From CAYZDV01 sp964477275 (lineage in GTDB: Bacteria; Acidobacteriota; Aminicenantia; Aminicenantales; Aminicenantaceae), in the NCBI GenBank assembly GCA_964477275.1, contig CAYZDV010000023.1, positions 1 through 21,186 on the forward strand: DNA of 21,186 nt, written 5' to 3'. Below, piece by piece: positions 6,102 through 14,702 of the stretch. The position numbers were made by a program, and so were the translations under genes. The notes under the pieces are model-generated. The model saw only the letters and a list, made by a program, of their open reading frames with translations, ran no database searches and was not told where the DNA came from. Numbering within the stretch: position 1 is the first letter of the stretch; each line of letters opens with the position of its first letter.

Positions 6102-7256
6102 ATGTCGTTGAGAAAAAAAATTGTTCTCCTTGTCCTGATCGCGGTTGTCTTCATCCTCTTCATGCTGCTGTTCGGAGAAAAACTCCACATGAGAGATTTC
6201 GAAGTGAACTACACCGCTGGCAAGAGGTTGAGGATGAGCGAGCCCCTCTACCGCGCCGAAGACGGCCACTACATGTTCAAGTATTTTCCCTCTTCGGCGC
6301 TCCTCTACCTTCCCCTGTCTTTTTTCCCTCTCGGAGTTGCCAAAGGGATATGGTTTTCCGTGGTGGCTCTCAGCCTGTTTCTCCTTGTCTCCACCTCAGG
6401 AAAAATCCTGGGTTCGAAACAGAAAAAACCCGTCTATCTTCTCGTTTTACCTCCTCTGATCCTGGCCAGGTTTTTCCTGAGGGAGCTTCAACTCGGGCAG
6501 GTCAACGCCGTGGTGGGCATGGTTTTGCTCTTGATGGTCTGGGTCCTGGTTGCGGAGGAGACCGGGCCTCCCGCCAGGAGAGAGCTCCCAGCCGGCCTTC
6601 TCTGGGGTGTCGCTTCGGCCTTAAAACCTCACGCTCTGATTTTTCTTCCCTACTTTTTGATCAAGAAGAAACGGCTCTCCCTGGCGAGCGGACTGGGATT
6701 TCTGGGGCTTTTTCTTCTGGCGCCTTCTGTTTTTTACGGTTTTCAGGGAAACCTGAGGCTTCTGGGAGACTGGGTATCCACACTGTCCCGGTCGACACCC
6801 CGCCTGCTCACTTCCCAGGATAATGTCTCGCTCCTGGCCTTTTTCATGAAGTGGACGGGCGATCGACAGCTCTCCCTTGCGCTCTTCGGCCTGGGCATCA
6901 GCCTTCTGGCCGTCTCGGTTTTTCGGATGATCGTAAAGGGACAGCAGGTGGAACGGCCGGAAGTTCTGGAATGCGCTTCGCTCCTTATCTGTATTCCTCT
7001 GGTCTCGCCACTCGGCTGGGACTACACGTTTGTTATTTCGGTTCTGGGAATCATGTTGCTCCTCGACCACTTTTCTGTCTTCACAAAGTTGTGGAGGGGA
7101 GTGCTCATCGCCAACCTGTCGGTCATCGCCTTCTCTCTCTATAACCTCTTGGGAAGGGAATTGTATGCCGCTTTCATGTCCTCGTCTGTGATCACCGTCA
7201 ATTTTCTGGTTCTCGTGGGATACCTCGGCTGCCTGCGGTTCCGAAAGGTTTGTTGA
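6102..7256 (+). CDS. GT87-like (DUF2029) multi-spanning membrane glycosyltransferase
   Basis: About 384 residues from the ATG at 6102 (MSLRKKIVLLVLIAVVFIL), with a first membrane segment and roughly eight to ten further hydrophobic spans. After the first span comes MRDFEVNYTAGKRL, then EPLYRAEDGHYMFKYFPSSA. This is the periplasmic D-F-x-x-x-Y...pLY...Y-x-Y-x-P pattern of GT87/GT-C polyprenyl-phosphate-dependent mannosyltransferases, with the aspartate as the likely catalytic base. A TTG at 6048 would add an unlikely polar leader. It lies 89 bases after the GT9 gene on the same strand and probably shares its transcript, together making or extending an envelope glycan. The donor and acceptor are not deducible. 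Confidence 0.75.
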   Translation: MSLRKKIVLLVLIAVVFILFMLLFGEKLHMRDFEVNYTAGKRLRMSEPLYRAEDGHYMFKYFPSSALLYLPLSFFPLGVAKGIWFSVVALSLFLLVSTSGKILGSKQKKPVYLLVLPPLILARFFLRELQLGQVNAVVGMVLLLMVWVLVAEETGPPARRELPAGLLWGVASALKPHALIFLPYFLIKKKRLSLASGLGFLGLFLLAPSVFYGFQGNLRLLGDWVSTLSRSTPRLLTSQDNVSLLAFFMKWTGDRQLSLALFGLGISLLAVSVFRMIVKGQQVERPEVLECASLLICIPLVSPLGWDYTFVISVLGIMLLLDHFSVFTKLWRGVLIANLSVIAFSLYNLLGRELYAAFMSSSVITVNFLVLVGYLGCLRFRKVC

Positions 7257-7271
7257 AAACCGCGGCTGGGG

Positions 7272-7293
7272 GCGGCTTCGGCGTCGCATATGT
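7272..7293 (+). repeat. Left copy of 22-bp inverted repeat flanking the DUF3943 gene
   Basis: Contains TCGGCGTCGCATATGT (7278-7293), whose exact reverse complement is at 9380-9395. Six further bases match with one mismatch. The rest of the 7257-7474 intergenic stretch shows no gene. Confidence 0.6.
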
Positions 7294-7474
7294 GCGGCCG
7301 ATTTCATCGGTTTCCCTCAGTGGAGGACTCGGGAAGGCTAAATTGTCAAGGTCGCTTCTTCCATTCCCGTGTATTTTCCCCACACTCAGCTGGAAGAGAA
7401 TCAATTACCCTGGACTATTCACAAAGATTGCTCAGCGAAATGGAGAGAAAAAAAGAGGAGCATAAATGGGGGCG

Positions 7475-9040
7475 TTAAAATTTCAGAATGTAGAGAGCGC
7501 GGAGAGCCGGCTTTGCGCCGCTCGCACTCTGTTCGTTGAGTGTGCCATGCCTCAGGTAGTAATCGTAACCGAGGCTGATCTGGGAGTTTACTGTCATGTC
7601 GCATTTGAGGTTCAGGAAGAGGATGCTCAGGAATTCGTTGGCATTCTCGAAGATGGAATGGACCCAGTACTGGGTAAAGCCGGTGCCGATGCTGCCCACG
7701 CCTTTCTTGCCCAGTTCCAGCTTGAACCTTCCCAGCATTCCCGGTCCGAGATAATAGGGATCGTCGTATTTTGTTCCGAACCACGGGTTAGGCGGATTAA
7801 AAGACGGGCTCGAGCCACCGAAGATGACGGATAGGACACCGGAGCTGTTGAAGAACAGCTCAGAGTCGGAAGCCGAGATAATCACAAGCCCCGGTCCGAT
7901 GCCGACAGCCGACATCTTATTCAAGGCATAGGAGTCGATATAGTCGAAAACTCCGAAGAGGCCGGCCAGGCCGTTTCTGACTTTTTTTCCGGTCAAAACA
8001 CCGGTAGTGAAGATCTCTTTATCCCTGACACCGGCATCACGAATCCCCAGCCGGAAATCGAGCGAAAACCAATCGTAGGGGCTGAGAGGGGAAGAGCTGT
8101 CTTTCAGGAAGTCTTTGTATTCCAGGCCGGCGGAGAAAAGAAAGGAAGTATTTTCCGAAGGCAGGTTATAAGCGCCAATGGGAAACTCAAGGCTGTAGTA
8201 GCGCTTTTCCGGAGGGTAACCGATTCTGAACGCTTCTCCGCTGAAGGCCCTGAACCCGAAGGCAGGATTGACGAGAAAAGCAATGGTTTCCCGGAGCGCT
8301 CTTTCCAGACCGACCGAGCTTTCATCGATGATGAGGTCAGCAATCCTGTAGAGAACTTCACCTAAGGTGATTCCGCCCAGAGTATTCATGAGCAGGTCGT
8401 TTGTCGAGGGCTGGATCGATTCGAGAAAGATTTCCCAGGTCAGGCTGCCCAGCGTACTGAACAGCGTGGATTCCAGGAAACTGAGTCCGTTGACCCTGCC
8501 CATGGAGTAATGGACCGCTCCGTGATAGGGATGCCCGAGCTGATTGGTGACGAAAGTGTCAGTGTCCCAATCAAAACCGGATTGGAGGTTGGTGAGCATG
8601 GAGTCCAGGGAAATGTTGGTCCAGCTTTCTCCCATCACATAATGATTGAACGACCAGAGGATCAGATTGATGGAGACGATCCGGAAGGCGGCCCGAGGAT
8701 AATTTTTCTGGGTTTCCAACGCGGGCGTGATCTGAGGGAAGAACTGAAGCGTAAAGGTCTCGATGTCACCGCGAACCAGACTGAACTGTTTGACAGACTC
8801 CAGGACTCTTTGGGAGTACATGTCGATACTGACGGAATCATCATCGGGCTGGAGCAGGCTATTCGCTTGCGTCATCCCCTGAATATCAGGCAGAGCGAAA
8901 AGAGATATATGATGACCGAAGGTAAGCCCTGGTGCAACCGGAGCTCGATTGAAATCGTCATCCTTTCTGGATGTTGCCAGCAAAGGCGACCATTGAACGA
9001 GGAGAAAAATGAGAACCGACGCCAGAACCTGTTTCTTCAT
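7475..9040 (-). CDS. DUF3943 outer-membrane protein
   Basis: About 521 residues with a clear signal peptide (MKKQVLASVLIFLLVQWSPL, ending LATS). The diagnostic DUF3943 block is at ~165-240 (counting from the ATG at 9052): TNQLGHPYHGAVHYSMGR, then GSLTWEIFLESIQPSTNDLL, then GGITLGEVLYRIAD. The following ~280 residues alternate aromatic and polar residues and the chain ends in ...ALYILKF, an aromatic C-terminus as in outer-membrane beta-barrels. The family's molecular function is unknown; members are predicted envelope proteins. The ATG at 9052 is a longer option; 9040 is preferred for its short basic n-region. The gene stands alone, opposite in direction to its neighbours, with its own promoter (9139-9167) and a ~90-base leader, and is bracketed by an inverted repeat. 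Confidence 0.85.
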   Translation of the reverse strand: MKKQVLASVLIFLLVQWSPLLATSRKDDDFNRAPVAPGLTFGHHISLFALPDIQGMTQANSLLQPDDDSVSIDMYSQRVLESVKQFSLVRGDIETFTLQFFPQITPALETQKNYPRAAFRIVSINLILWSFNHYVMGESWTNISLDSMLTNLQSGFDWDTDTFVTNQLGHPYHGAVHYSMGRVNGLSFLESTLFSTLGSLTWEIFLESIQPSTNDLLMNTLGGITLGEVLYRIADLIIDESSVGLERALRETIAFLVNPAFGFRAFSGEAFRIGYPPEKRYYSLEFPIGAYNLPSENTSFLFSAGLEYKDFLKDSSSPLSPYDWFSLDFRLGIRDAGVRDKEIFTTGVLTGKKVRNGLAGLFGVFDYIDSYALNKMSAVGIGPGLVIISASDSELFFNSSGVLSVIFGGSSPSFNPPNPWFGTKYDDPYYLGPGMLGRFKLELGKKGVGSIGTGFTQYWVHSIFENANEFLSILFLNLKCDMTVNSQISLGYDYYLRHGTLNEQSASGAKPALRALYILKF

Positions 9041-9066
9041 TAATCCCATCATTATTTTAATACGAT

Positions 9067-9081
9067 GGACAGGAAATGTCC
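9067..9081. promoter_or_regulatory. Small inverted repeat in the DUF3943 leader
   Basis: GGACAGGAAATGTCC has perfect five-base arms (GGACA/TGTCC) and lies in the predicted 5' leader, about 27 bases before the ATG at 9040. It could be an operator or mRNA hairpin; it may also be chance. Confidence 0.25.
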
Positions 9082-9138
9082 AATCCGCGGTTTTGTCCCC
9101 GCTTGATTTCTCATTGATATTCTGGATGCCCTATTACT

Positions 9139-9167
9139 AAGATAGGGAGACTGTTGTTTTTTGTCAA
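9139..9167 (-). promoter_or_regulatory. Sigma-70-type promoter for DUF3943 gene
   Basis: On the minus strand: a perfect TTGACA (9167-9162), a 17-base spacer, and TATCTT (9144-9139). The predicted start is near 9132. The -10 box lies within a short dyad, CCTAT-N7-ATAGG. Confidence 0.65.
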
Positions 9168-9379
9168 CTCCTATTTTTATCGATGGAGCTGTGGTCAGAC
9201 ATGTCACAAGAAATGGCCTGGGAGTTGAGTCACGCGGCTCTCTTTATTTGATGTCGCGGCCCGGTCACGAGAAAGCGAGTTCATCCCCCACAGAATGGAA
9301 GATCGTTTTGAGAAGCTGGGTTTGACTTCTCAGGGAAATGAATTTAAGTTAATACAAACGCAATAGAGGATGTGACAAA

Positions 9380-9401
9380 ACATATGCGACGCCGAGGCCG
9401 C
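9380..9401 (-). repeat. Right copy of 22-bp inverted repeat flanking the DUF3943 gene
   Basis: Reverse complement of 7272-7293 with one mismatch. This copy can also fold on itself: TATGCG and CGCATA arms lie within its minus-strand reading. It lies outside the promoter, so gene plus promoter are enclosed. Elsewhere in 9168-9430 I see no convincing gene, only a dyad GAGAAG-N10-CTTCTC near 9309-9330. Confidence 0.6.
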
Positions 9402-9408
9402 GCATACA

Positions 9409-9438
9409 TTGTCATTTTGTTTATTGCATTCATAATAA
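9409..9438 (+). promoter_or_regulatory. Possible promoter for the alpha-mannosidase operon
   Basis: TTGTCA (9409-9414), an 18-base spacer and TAATAA (9433-9438) in an AT-rich patch about 240 bases before the mannosidase ATG. It is the best plus-strand candidate in this intergenic region, but the leader would be long and the -10 is imperfect. Confidence 0.3.
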
Positions 9439-9654
9439 TATCCGTTGTTTGACGGCCCGGGAATTGAAGGCCTGCTGATGATCGACGCTCAGGAACACTT
9501 CACCGACGACGACCCAGTCAGGGGACACCCGGACGTAAGAACAAGACTCGGCGGCGTTTCGTATTTCTTCCTCGGAAATGGCCACCTGATTAAGAACAAG
9601 TGGAAGAGGATTGTCTCCGCGGCTGAATTGCCTCTGAAAGAAGTCTTCCGTCAT
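9430..9654 (-). CDS. Doubtful unidentified reading frame (74 residues)
   Basis: Runs from an ATG at 9654 to a TGA at 9430. The translation looks protein-like: acidic start MTEDFFQRQFSRG, a helix ISEEEIRNAAESC, strands YVRVSPDWVVVGEVFLSV, basic end. Only an AAGG close to the ATG could serve as a ribosome site. It is divergent from the mannosidase gene. The opposite strand is also open here (9445-9681). It could be a small protein, a gene-tail relic or chance. I do not recognise a family. Confidence 0.25.
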   Translation of the reverse strand: MTEDFFQRQFSRGDNPLPLVLNQVAISEEEIRNAAESCSYVRVSPDWVVVGEVFLSVDHQQAFNSRAVKQRILL

Positions 9655-9677
9655 CCGCCTTCGGGTTGGAGGAGGAG

Positions 9678-12191
9678 ATGATGAGCAAGAAACTCTATCT
9701 TGTTTGCAATGCCCATCTGGACCCTGTCTGGTTGTGGGAATGGGAAGAGGGGGCGGCTGAAGCCCTTTCCACTTTCCGCGCCGCCGCCGAACTCTCTGAG
9801 ACATTTGAGGAATTTGTCTTCAACCATAACGAGGCGGTCCTTTACCGTTGGGTTGAGGCGTTTGAGCCAGAGCTTTTTTCCCGGATCCAGAAGCTGGTGA
9901 AAAAGAGGAAATGGCACATCATGGGCGGCTGGTATCTTCAGCCCGACTGCAACATGCCCAGCGGTGAGTCGCTCTGCCGCCAGATTCTCATCGGAAGACA
10001 GTATTTCCGGAATCGATTCGGGGAAGAGCCTGAGACAGCCTGCAATTTCGACAGCTTCGGGCACTCGCGGGGCCTTGTCCAGGTTTTGAAAAAATCGGGT
10101 TACTCCTCCTATCTTTTCTGCCGGCCTGATGCCGGGCATCTCTCTCTTCCCGCCGATGATTTCATCTGGGTCGGCTACGATGGCTCTGAGATCATGGCCC
10201 ATCGGGCCACGCATCATTATAACTCGCAAAGGGGCAAATCCAGAGAGCGAGTTGAGCGCTGGCTTGAAGAAAACGCGGACAGGGCCTCCGGCCTCCTTCT
10301 CTGGGGAATCGGGAACCATGGAGGAGGGGCTTCCCGGGAGGACCTTCAGCACCTGCGGCAGCTTATCAAGGAAAGCAAGGCCAGGGAGGTTCGTCATTCT
10401 GTGCCAGAGGAATATTTTAAAGCCCTGAAAAAGGTCGAAGACCAGCTCCCCAGACACACAGGGGACATCAACCCCTGGGCGGTCGGCTGCTACACGACCA
10501 TGGCCCGCATCAAGGAGAAGCACCGCCGGCTGGAGAACAGCTTTTATTTCACGGAGAAGATGGTGACCCATGCCTCTCTGGAAGGTTTAGTGGAGTATCC
10601 CGGAAAGGAACTTCAGGGAGCGCTGGAAGACCTCCTGTTCTGTGAATTTCATGACATCCTTCCCGGATCGTCCATCGCTGAAGTTGAAGCGTCTGCCCTG
10701 CAGAGGATGGATCACGGCCTGGAGATTCTTTCCCGGCTAAAAGCAAAAGCCTTCTTTGCCCTTCTCAGCGGTGAGGCCAGGGCAGGGGAGGCTGAGTTTC
10801 CCGTGTTCGTCTATAATCCCCATCCTTATCCTTTGCGGGAGACCGTCGTCTGCGAGCTTCAGCCCCAGGAGCCGAGTCTTGACCCGGAGAGCTTCCAGAT
10901 GCCCGAAATCACGGACAGCAAAGGAACGCCGCTGCCTCTGCAACTGGAGAAAGAAAGCAGCAACATCTCTGTCGACCAGAGGAAAAGGGTGGTCTTCACC
11001 GCCGAGCTCAAACCCGGACAGATGAACAGATTTTCCTGCCGGCTGAAAGAAGTCCCGGCCAGGGCCGTCGGTTTTGAGCGGTGCGAAGAGGAGCAGACCC
11101 GCTTTGTCTTCCAGTCGGGGGACATGGAGGTCGTGATCGACGAAGAAACAGGACTTGTCGGGCGCTTCCGGGTGAATGGAGTTGATTTTCTTCAGCCCGG
11201 CTCTTTTCGTCCCCTTGTTATCGAGGATTATCCTGACCCGTGGGGGATGAAAGTCAGGGCATTCCGGAATGTCCTGGGTTCTTTTACGCTCATGAGCGGC
11301 AAGGAGGCTGCCCGTTTTGCCGGGGTCCTGAGGCCGACGCTCAGACCGGTTCGGATCATCGAAGATGGTCCGGTCCGCACAGTTGTGGAGGCTCTGCTCA
11401 CATACAATCATTCCTTCATCTGCCAGCGCTACAAGATTCCCAAAATAGGCAGCGAGCTGGAGGTTGAGACCCGTGTTTTCTGGAGCGAAAAAGACCGCAT
11501 GCTGAAACTCTCAATGCCCACCGTTTTTTCAAACGGTGTCTGCAAAGGCCAGGTAGCCTATGGAACGGAGGATTTTTCACGGACCGCAGAGGAGCTTGTG
11601 GCCCAGAAATGGATTGGAGTTTTTTCTCCGGAACAGAACCTGGGCCTGACCATCATCAATGAGAGAACCTACGGGTTTGATTTCGCTCAGGGTGAGATCC
11701 GTCTTTCTCTGCTGCGTTCTGCTGCCTATGCCGCCCATCCTGTGGAGGAAGGCCGGCCGATACTGCCCCAGGACCGATTCGAGCCGCGGGTGGACCAGGG
11801 GGAGAGACTCTTCCGCTTCTGGGTGAGTGCCGGCGAAGTTGAGGCCAGGCTGTTGCAGGTCGATCGGGAAGCGCTGGTCAGGAACGAAAGACCGATGGTG
11901 CTTTCCTGTTTTCCTTCGGGCAAGGGCAAAAAACCCCGCCCCTCGCTTTCTCTCTCTGGCGAGGCCGTTCAGGTGACCGCGATCAATTTCGCCGAGAAAA
12001 AAAACTGGCTTGTTCTTCGGTTCTTTGAGCCGACAGGAAAAAAAAGGGAGGCCCGGGTGAACATGCCTTTGCTGGATCTTTCTTTCGCCCTGCCGCTCAA
12101 CGGCTTCGAGATCAAAACCATGGCCGTTGACCTTGAAACGCATGAGGTTTTTGAAGTGGATTTGATGGAAAGAAGGTTGCAGAGGGAATAA
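9678..12191 (+). CDS. GH38 alpha-mannosidase
   Basis: About 837 residues in the full GH38 layout. The N-terminal zinc site is NAHLDPVWLW, with His13 and Asp15. The catalytic nucleophile is the aspartate of CNFDSFGHS (~125), also a zinc ligand. A conserved GNHGGG loop is at ~212-217, and the fourth zinc ligand is probably the histidine of FHDILPGSS (~325). The mid-helical and C-terminal beta-sandwich regions follow. It hydrolyses alpha-mannosides with retention. No signal peptide is visible, so it should act in the cytoplasm on imported oligosaccharides. A strong GGAGGAGG lies just before two adjacent ATGs (9678, 9681). It is the first gene of an operon with the next two. Confidence 0.92.
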   Translation: MMSKKLYLVCNAHLDPVWLWEWEEGAAEALSTFRAAAELSETFEEFVFNHNEAVLYRWVEAFEPELFSRIQKLVKKRKWHIMGGWYLQPDCNMPSGESLCRQILIGRQYFRNRFGEEPETACNFDSFGHSRGLVQVLKKSGYSSYLFCRPDAGHLSLPADDFIWVGYDGSEIMAHRATHHYNSQRGKSRERVERWLEENADRASGLLLWGIGNHGGGASREDLQHLRQLIKESKAREVRHSVPEEYFKALKKVEDQLPRHTGDINPWAVGCYTTMARIKEKHRRLENSFYFTEKMVTHASLEGLVEYPGKELQGALEDLLFCEFHDILPGSSIAEVEASALQRMDHGLEILSRLKAKAFFALLSGEARAGEAEFPVFVYNPHPYPLRETVVCELQPQEPSLDPESFQMPEITDSKGTPLPLQLEKESSNISVDQRKRVVFTAELKPGQMNRFSCRLKEVPARAVGFERCEEEQTRFVFQSGDMEVVIDEETGLVGRFRVNGVDFLQPGSFRPLVIEDYPDPWGMKVRAFRNVLGSFTLMSGKEAARFAGVLRPTLRPVRIIEDGPVRTVVEALLTYNHSFICQRYKIPKIGSELEVETRVFWSEKDRMLKLSMPTVFSNGVCKGQVAYGTEDFSRTAEELVAQKWIGVFSPEQNLGLTIINERTYGFDFAQGEIRLSLLRSAAYAAHPVEEGRPILPQDRFEPRVDQGERLFRFWVSAGEVEARLLQVDREALVRNERPMVLSCFPSGKGKKPRPSLSLSGEAVQVTAINFAEKKNWLVLRFFEPTGKKREARVNMPLLDLSFALPLNGFEIKTMAVDLETHEVFEVDLMERRLQRE

Positions 12192-12198
12192 AACATAT

Positions 12199-13464
12199 AT
12201 GGACAGCAGAATGAGGATTCAGGGCGAAAGGCCGGTTGCCGTGGTTCTGGTTGGGGTGAGCGGCATGGGCTTTCATTACCTTCGCACCCTGATCGAGGAG
12301 TTTTCTCCTCAGGAAGTCAGGCTGTTGGCAGCCGTCGATCCCTTTCCTCAACGATCAGAGCTTTACCCTGAATTGAAGAGGAGGGGCATCCCGCTGTTTT
12401 CCTCCCTCGAATCCTTTTATGAGCGCGGAGAGAGGGCTGACCTTGTGATCATTTCCTCTCCCATTCATTTCCACGTTCCTCAGAGCTGCGTGTCTCTCCG
12501 GCATGGCAGCCGTGTCCTGTGCGAGAAGCCGCTGGGAGCGACCGTGCAGGAAGCCGAACGGCTGATCAGAACAAGGGATGAAAGCGGCGGCTGGGTGATG
12601 ATCGGCTACCAGTGGTCCTTCTCCACCGCCATCCAGGCTTTGAAAGGCGCTGTCCTCAGCGGAGAGCTGGGCAGAGCCAGACGGTTGAAGACTCTCTGCG
12701 TGTGGCCGAGGGGGGAGGACTACTACGCAAAGAGCGACTGGCTGGGAAGAAAAAAGGATGGGGCAGGGAACTGGATTCTGGACAGCCCGGCCAACAATGC
12801 CATGGCCCATTTCCTGCACAACCTTTTTTATGTTTTGGGAGATAAGGCAGAGGCCAGTGCCGCGCCTGTGGAGGTGAAAGCGGAATCCTACCGGGCCTAT
12901 CCCATCGAAAACTTTGATACCGTGGCGTGCCGGGCCTTCACTTCCAATGGCGCAGAACTCCTCTTTTATGCATCCCATACGGTCCAGAATGCGTTTGGCC
13001 CCATGTTTTCCTTTGAGTTCGAAAAGGCCAGGGTGACCTACGGAGAGGCCGCTGCAGAGATTGTTATCCTTGACCAACTGACAGGCGTGAAACATCTCGG
13101 CTCTCCGGAAGCCGAACATCCTTTTCGAAAGCTTTTTACTGCCGTGGCAGCAGTCCGTCAGCCAGGCCCCATCCTCTGCGGACCGGAAGCGGCCCGTTCC
13201 CAGACCCTCTGTGTCAACGGCATCCAGGAATCCGTTCCAGAGAGTGTAAACTTTCCCCAGCACATGATTTATAGAGATAAGGTGGAGAAGGGGCTCTGGG
13301 TCAAGGGCCTTGACCAGGCCTTGATGCACTGCTACGAGAGAGGGCTGCTTCCCGGCGAAGCCGGGTTTTCCTGGGCCCAGCCCGGCCAGACAGTGAATTT
13401 GAGGAATTACCGGTTTTTTCCCGGAGGGGTTCCGGACAGAAAGGAGGAGGCGGGGCGGCCATGA
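12199..13464 (+). CDS. Gfo/Idh/MocA-family oxidoreductase
   Basis: A 421-residue NAD(P)-dependent sugar dehydrogenase-like protein. The Rossmann entry is VAVVLVGVSGMGFHYLRTL (~13-31). LVIISSPIHFHVPQ and the cofactor/catalytic CEKPLGATVQEAERLI (~108-122) follow. The second, alpha/beta domain contains the WILDSPANNAMAHFLHNL helix with the expected histidine. Members oxidise or epimerise sugars and sugar phosphates, or remove sugars by oxidation-hydrolysis. It starts 7 bases after the mannosidase stop with an AGAGGGA ribosome site and overlaps the next gene by ATGA, so translation is coupled. The context points to processing a mannosidase product. The exact substrate is unknown. Confidence 0.88.
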   Translation: MDSRMRIQGERPVAVVLVGVSGMGFHYLRTLIEEFSPQEVRLLAAVDPFPQRSELYPELKRRGIPLFSSLESFYERGERADLVIISSPIHFHVPQSCVSLRHGSRVLCEKPLGATVQEAERLIRTRDESGGWVMIGYQWSFSTAIQALKGAVLSGELGRARRLKTLCVWPRGEDYYAKSDWLGRKKDGAGNWILDSPANNAMAHFLHNLFYVLGDKAEASAAPVEVKAESYRAYPIENFDTVACRAFTSNGAELLFYASHTVQNAFGPMFSFEFEKARVTYGEAAAEIVILDQLTGVKHLGSPEAEHPFRKLFTAVAAVRQPGPILCGPEAARSQTLCVNGIQESVPESVNFPQHMIYRDKVEKGLWVKGLDQALMHCYERGLLPGEAGFSWAQPGQTVNLRNYRFFPGGVPDRKEEAGRP

Positions 13465-13952
13465 ACTCCCGTGAGCTTGTCCGCCGGACGATCAGCTTTG
13501 ATTCGCCGCCTGGAATACCCCGCCAGGTCTGGGTTCTGCCATGGGCGGAGGAGATACACCCTGAGCCGCTCGGCAGGCTGCGCCGGGATTTCCCCGACGA
13601 CATCCTTCTTGCGCCTCCTGTCTACAGGAAGCCGTTAGGGATAAAAGGCGACCGCTACCGTCCCGGGGTCTATGTTGATGAGTGGGGCTGCACGTTTGAC
13701 AACCTTCACAGCGGGACGATCGGCATCGTCCACAGGCCGCTCATCGCCGACTGGAAAGAGCTGGAGAGCTTCCAGGCGCCGGAGTCTGTCCTCAGCCTTG
13801 ACCGCGATGCGGTCAACGCCTTCTGCCGCCGGTCGGACAGGTTTGTCCTGGCCGGAACCTGCCAGAGGCCCTTTGAACGGCTTCAGTTTATCAGGACCAT
13901 GGAACAGGCTCTCATCGACTTGATGGAGCAGCCGTTAAAAAAGCCACGATGA
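13461..13952 (+). pseudogene. Truncated uroporphyrinogen-decarboxylase-like protein
   Basis: 163 residues matching the N-terminal half of the URO-D-like family (methylcobamide:CoM methyltransferase/MtaA-like group): MNSRELVRRTISFDSPPGIP, then YVDEWGCTFDNLHSGTIGIV, FVLAGTCQRPFERLQFIR, and a helix ending LIDLMEQP. Intact members are about 340-380 residues. The C-terminal half, which carries the histidine and cysteine metal ligands of the methyltransferase members, is missing. The frame ends in unrelated LKKPR, 24 bases before the end of the convergent GT2 gene, so the break lies at about 13935-13976. The ATGA overlap with the oxidoreductase and normal coding quality suggest a recent truncation. 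Confidence 0.78.
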
Positions 13953-13976
13953 GTGCTGGAGAGAGGAAATCTTTTC

Positions 13977-14696
13977 TCAGCGATAGGGTTTATAGTGTCT
14001 TTTCCCCAGCCCGAGCATGCCGCCGAAAAACCACTCGGAAAGAGTCAGTGGATAACCCAGCCTGATCGGAAGGCGGTCCATCCTCCGGGTGGAGGTGGTG
14101 ATGTGGGCCTCTTCGATGTAGCCGTATTTTTTTCCCTGCTTATTGAGCATTTTCTTGATTCTGGTGAAGAGCTCCAGGTCTTCGGCGTGCCTTCTTTCCT
14201 GAGGGAAGCCGCCGGCCAGCCAGAACATTTCCCGGCTGCAGTATCCCATGTGAGCGGCGATGCGGAAGGCCTGCTTCCCGAAATCGATGAGCCGGAAAAA
14301 AATGCGGGCTGTGGAGTCAGTTGAATCCGGGAGAAGCTTGATGATTCCCAGTTCGCAGCCCTTCTGGTAGTGGTCATCGATGACCTGGACCAGGTTTTCG
14401 CTCATCCGGGAATCGGCGTCGAGAAAAAGAAGAATCTCTCCCTCAGAAGCAGAAGCTCCCCGGTTCTTGGCCCGGGAGACTCCGAGCACTGGCTCATGGA
14501 GCAGGGTCATCCGGAAGGTGTTTGCACCCATGAACGACTGAAAGACCCTGGCCGTGTTGTCAGTGGAGCAGTTGTCGACGACGATGACCTCGATGCGCTC
14601 GTGGTCATACTCCTGCCTTTCTATAGATTCCAGAGCGGAAAGAAGGTATTTTTCCTCATTGTAAGCCGGGACGATGATGGAGGCTCTTTTTTTCAT
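13977..14696 (-). CDS. Family 2 glycosyltransferase
   Basis: A 239-residue GT-A enzyme. It has SIIVPAYNEEKYLLSALESI (nucleotide-binding strand and helix), VIVVDNCSTDNTA, a metal-binding D-x-D in LLFLDADSRM (~93-95), and the ED of the acceptor-side base motif in GGFPQERRHAEDLELFTRI (~172-173). No membrane helices are obvious, so it is probably a cytoplasmic enzyme acting on a lipid-linked or soluble acceptor. It is the last gene of a five-gene minus-strand unit, 6 bases after the deacetylase-fold gene. Confidence 0.88.
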   Translation of the reverse strand: MKKRASIIVPAYNEEKYLLSALESIERQEYDHERIEVIVVDNCSTDNTARVFQSFMGANTFRMTLLHEPVLGVSRAKNRGASASEGEILLFLDADSRMSENLVQVIDDHYQKGCELGIIKLLPDSTDSTARIFFRLIDFGKQAFRIAAHMGYCSREMFWLAGGFPQERRHAEDLELFTRIKKMLNKQGKKYGYIEEAHITTSTRRMDRLPIRLGYPLTLSEWFFGGMLGLGKRHYKPYR

Positions 14697-14702
14697 ATGT
14701 GT

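Noticed and set aside
9295..9366. 23-codon frame MEDRFEKLGLTSQGNEF...
   Set aside because: Too short, no ribosome site, no homology recognised; likely chance.
9651..10571. 306-codon minus-strand open frame
   Set aside because: Antisense to the catalytic domain of the GH38 gene; no recognisable protein.
12355..13329. 324-codon minus-strand open frame
   Set aside because: Antisense to the Gfo/Idh/MocA gene, which has clear motifs and a ribosome site; the antisense translation shows no family features.
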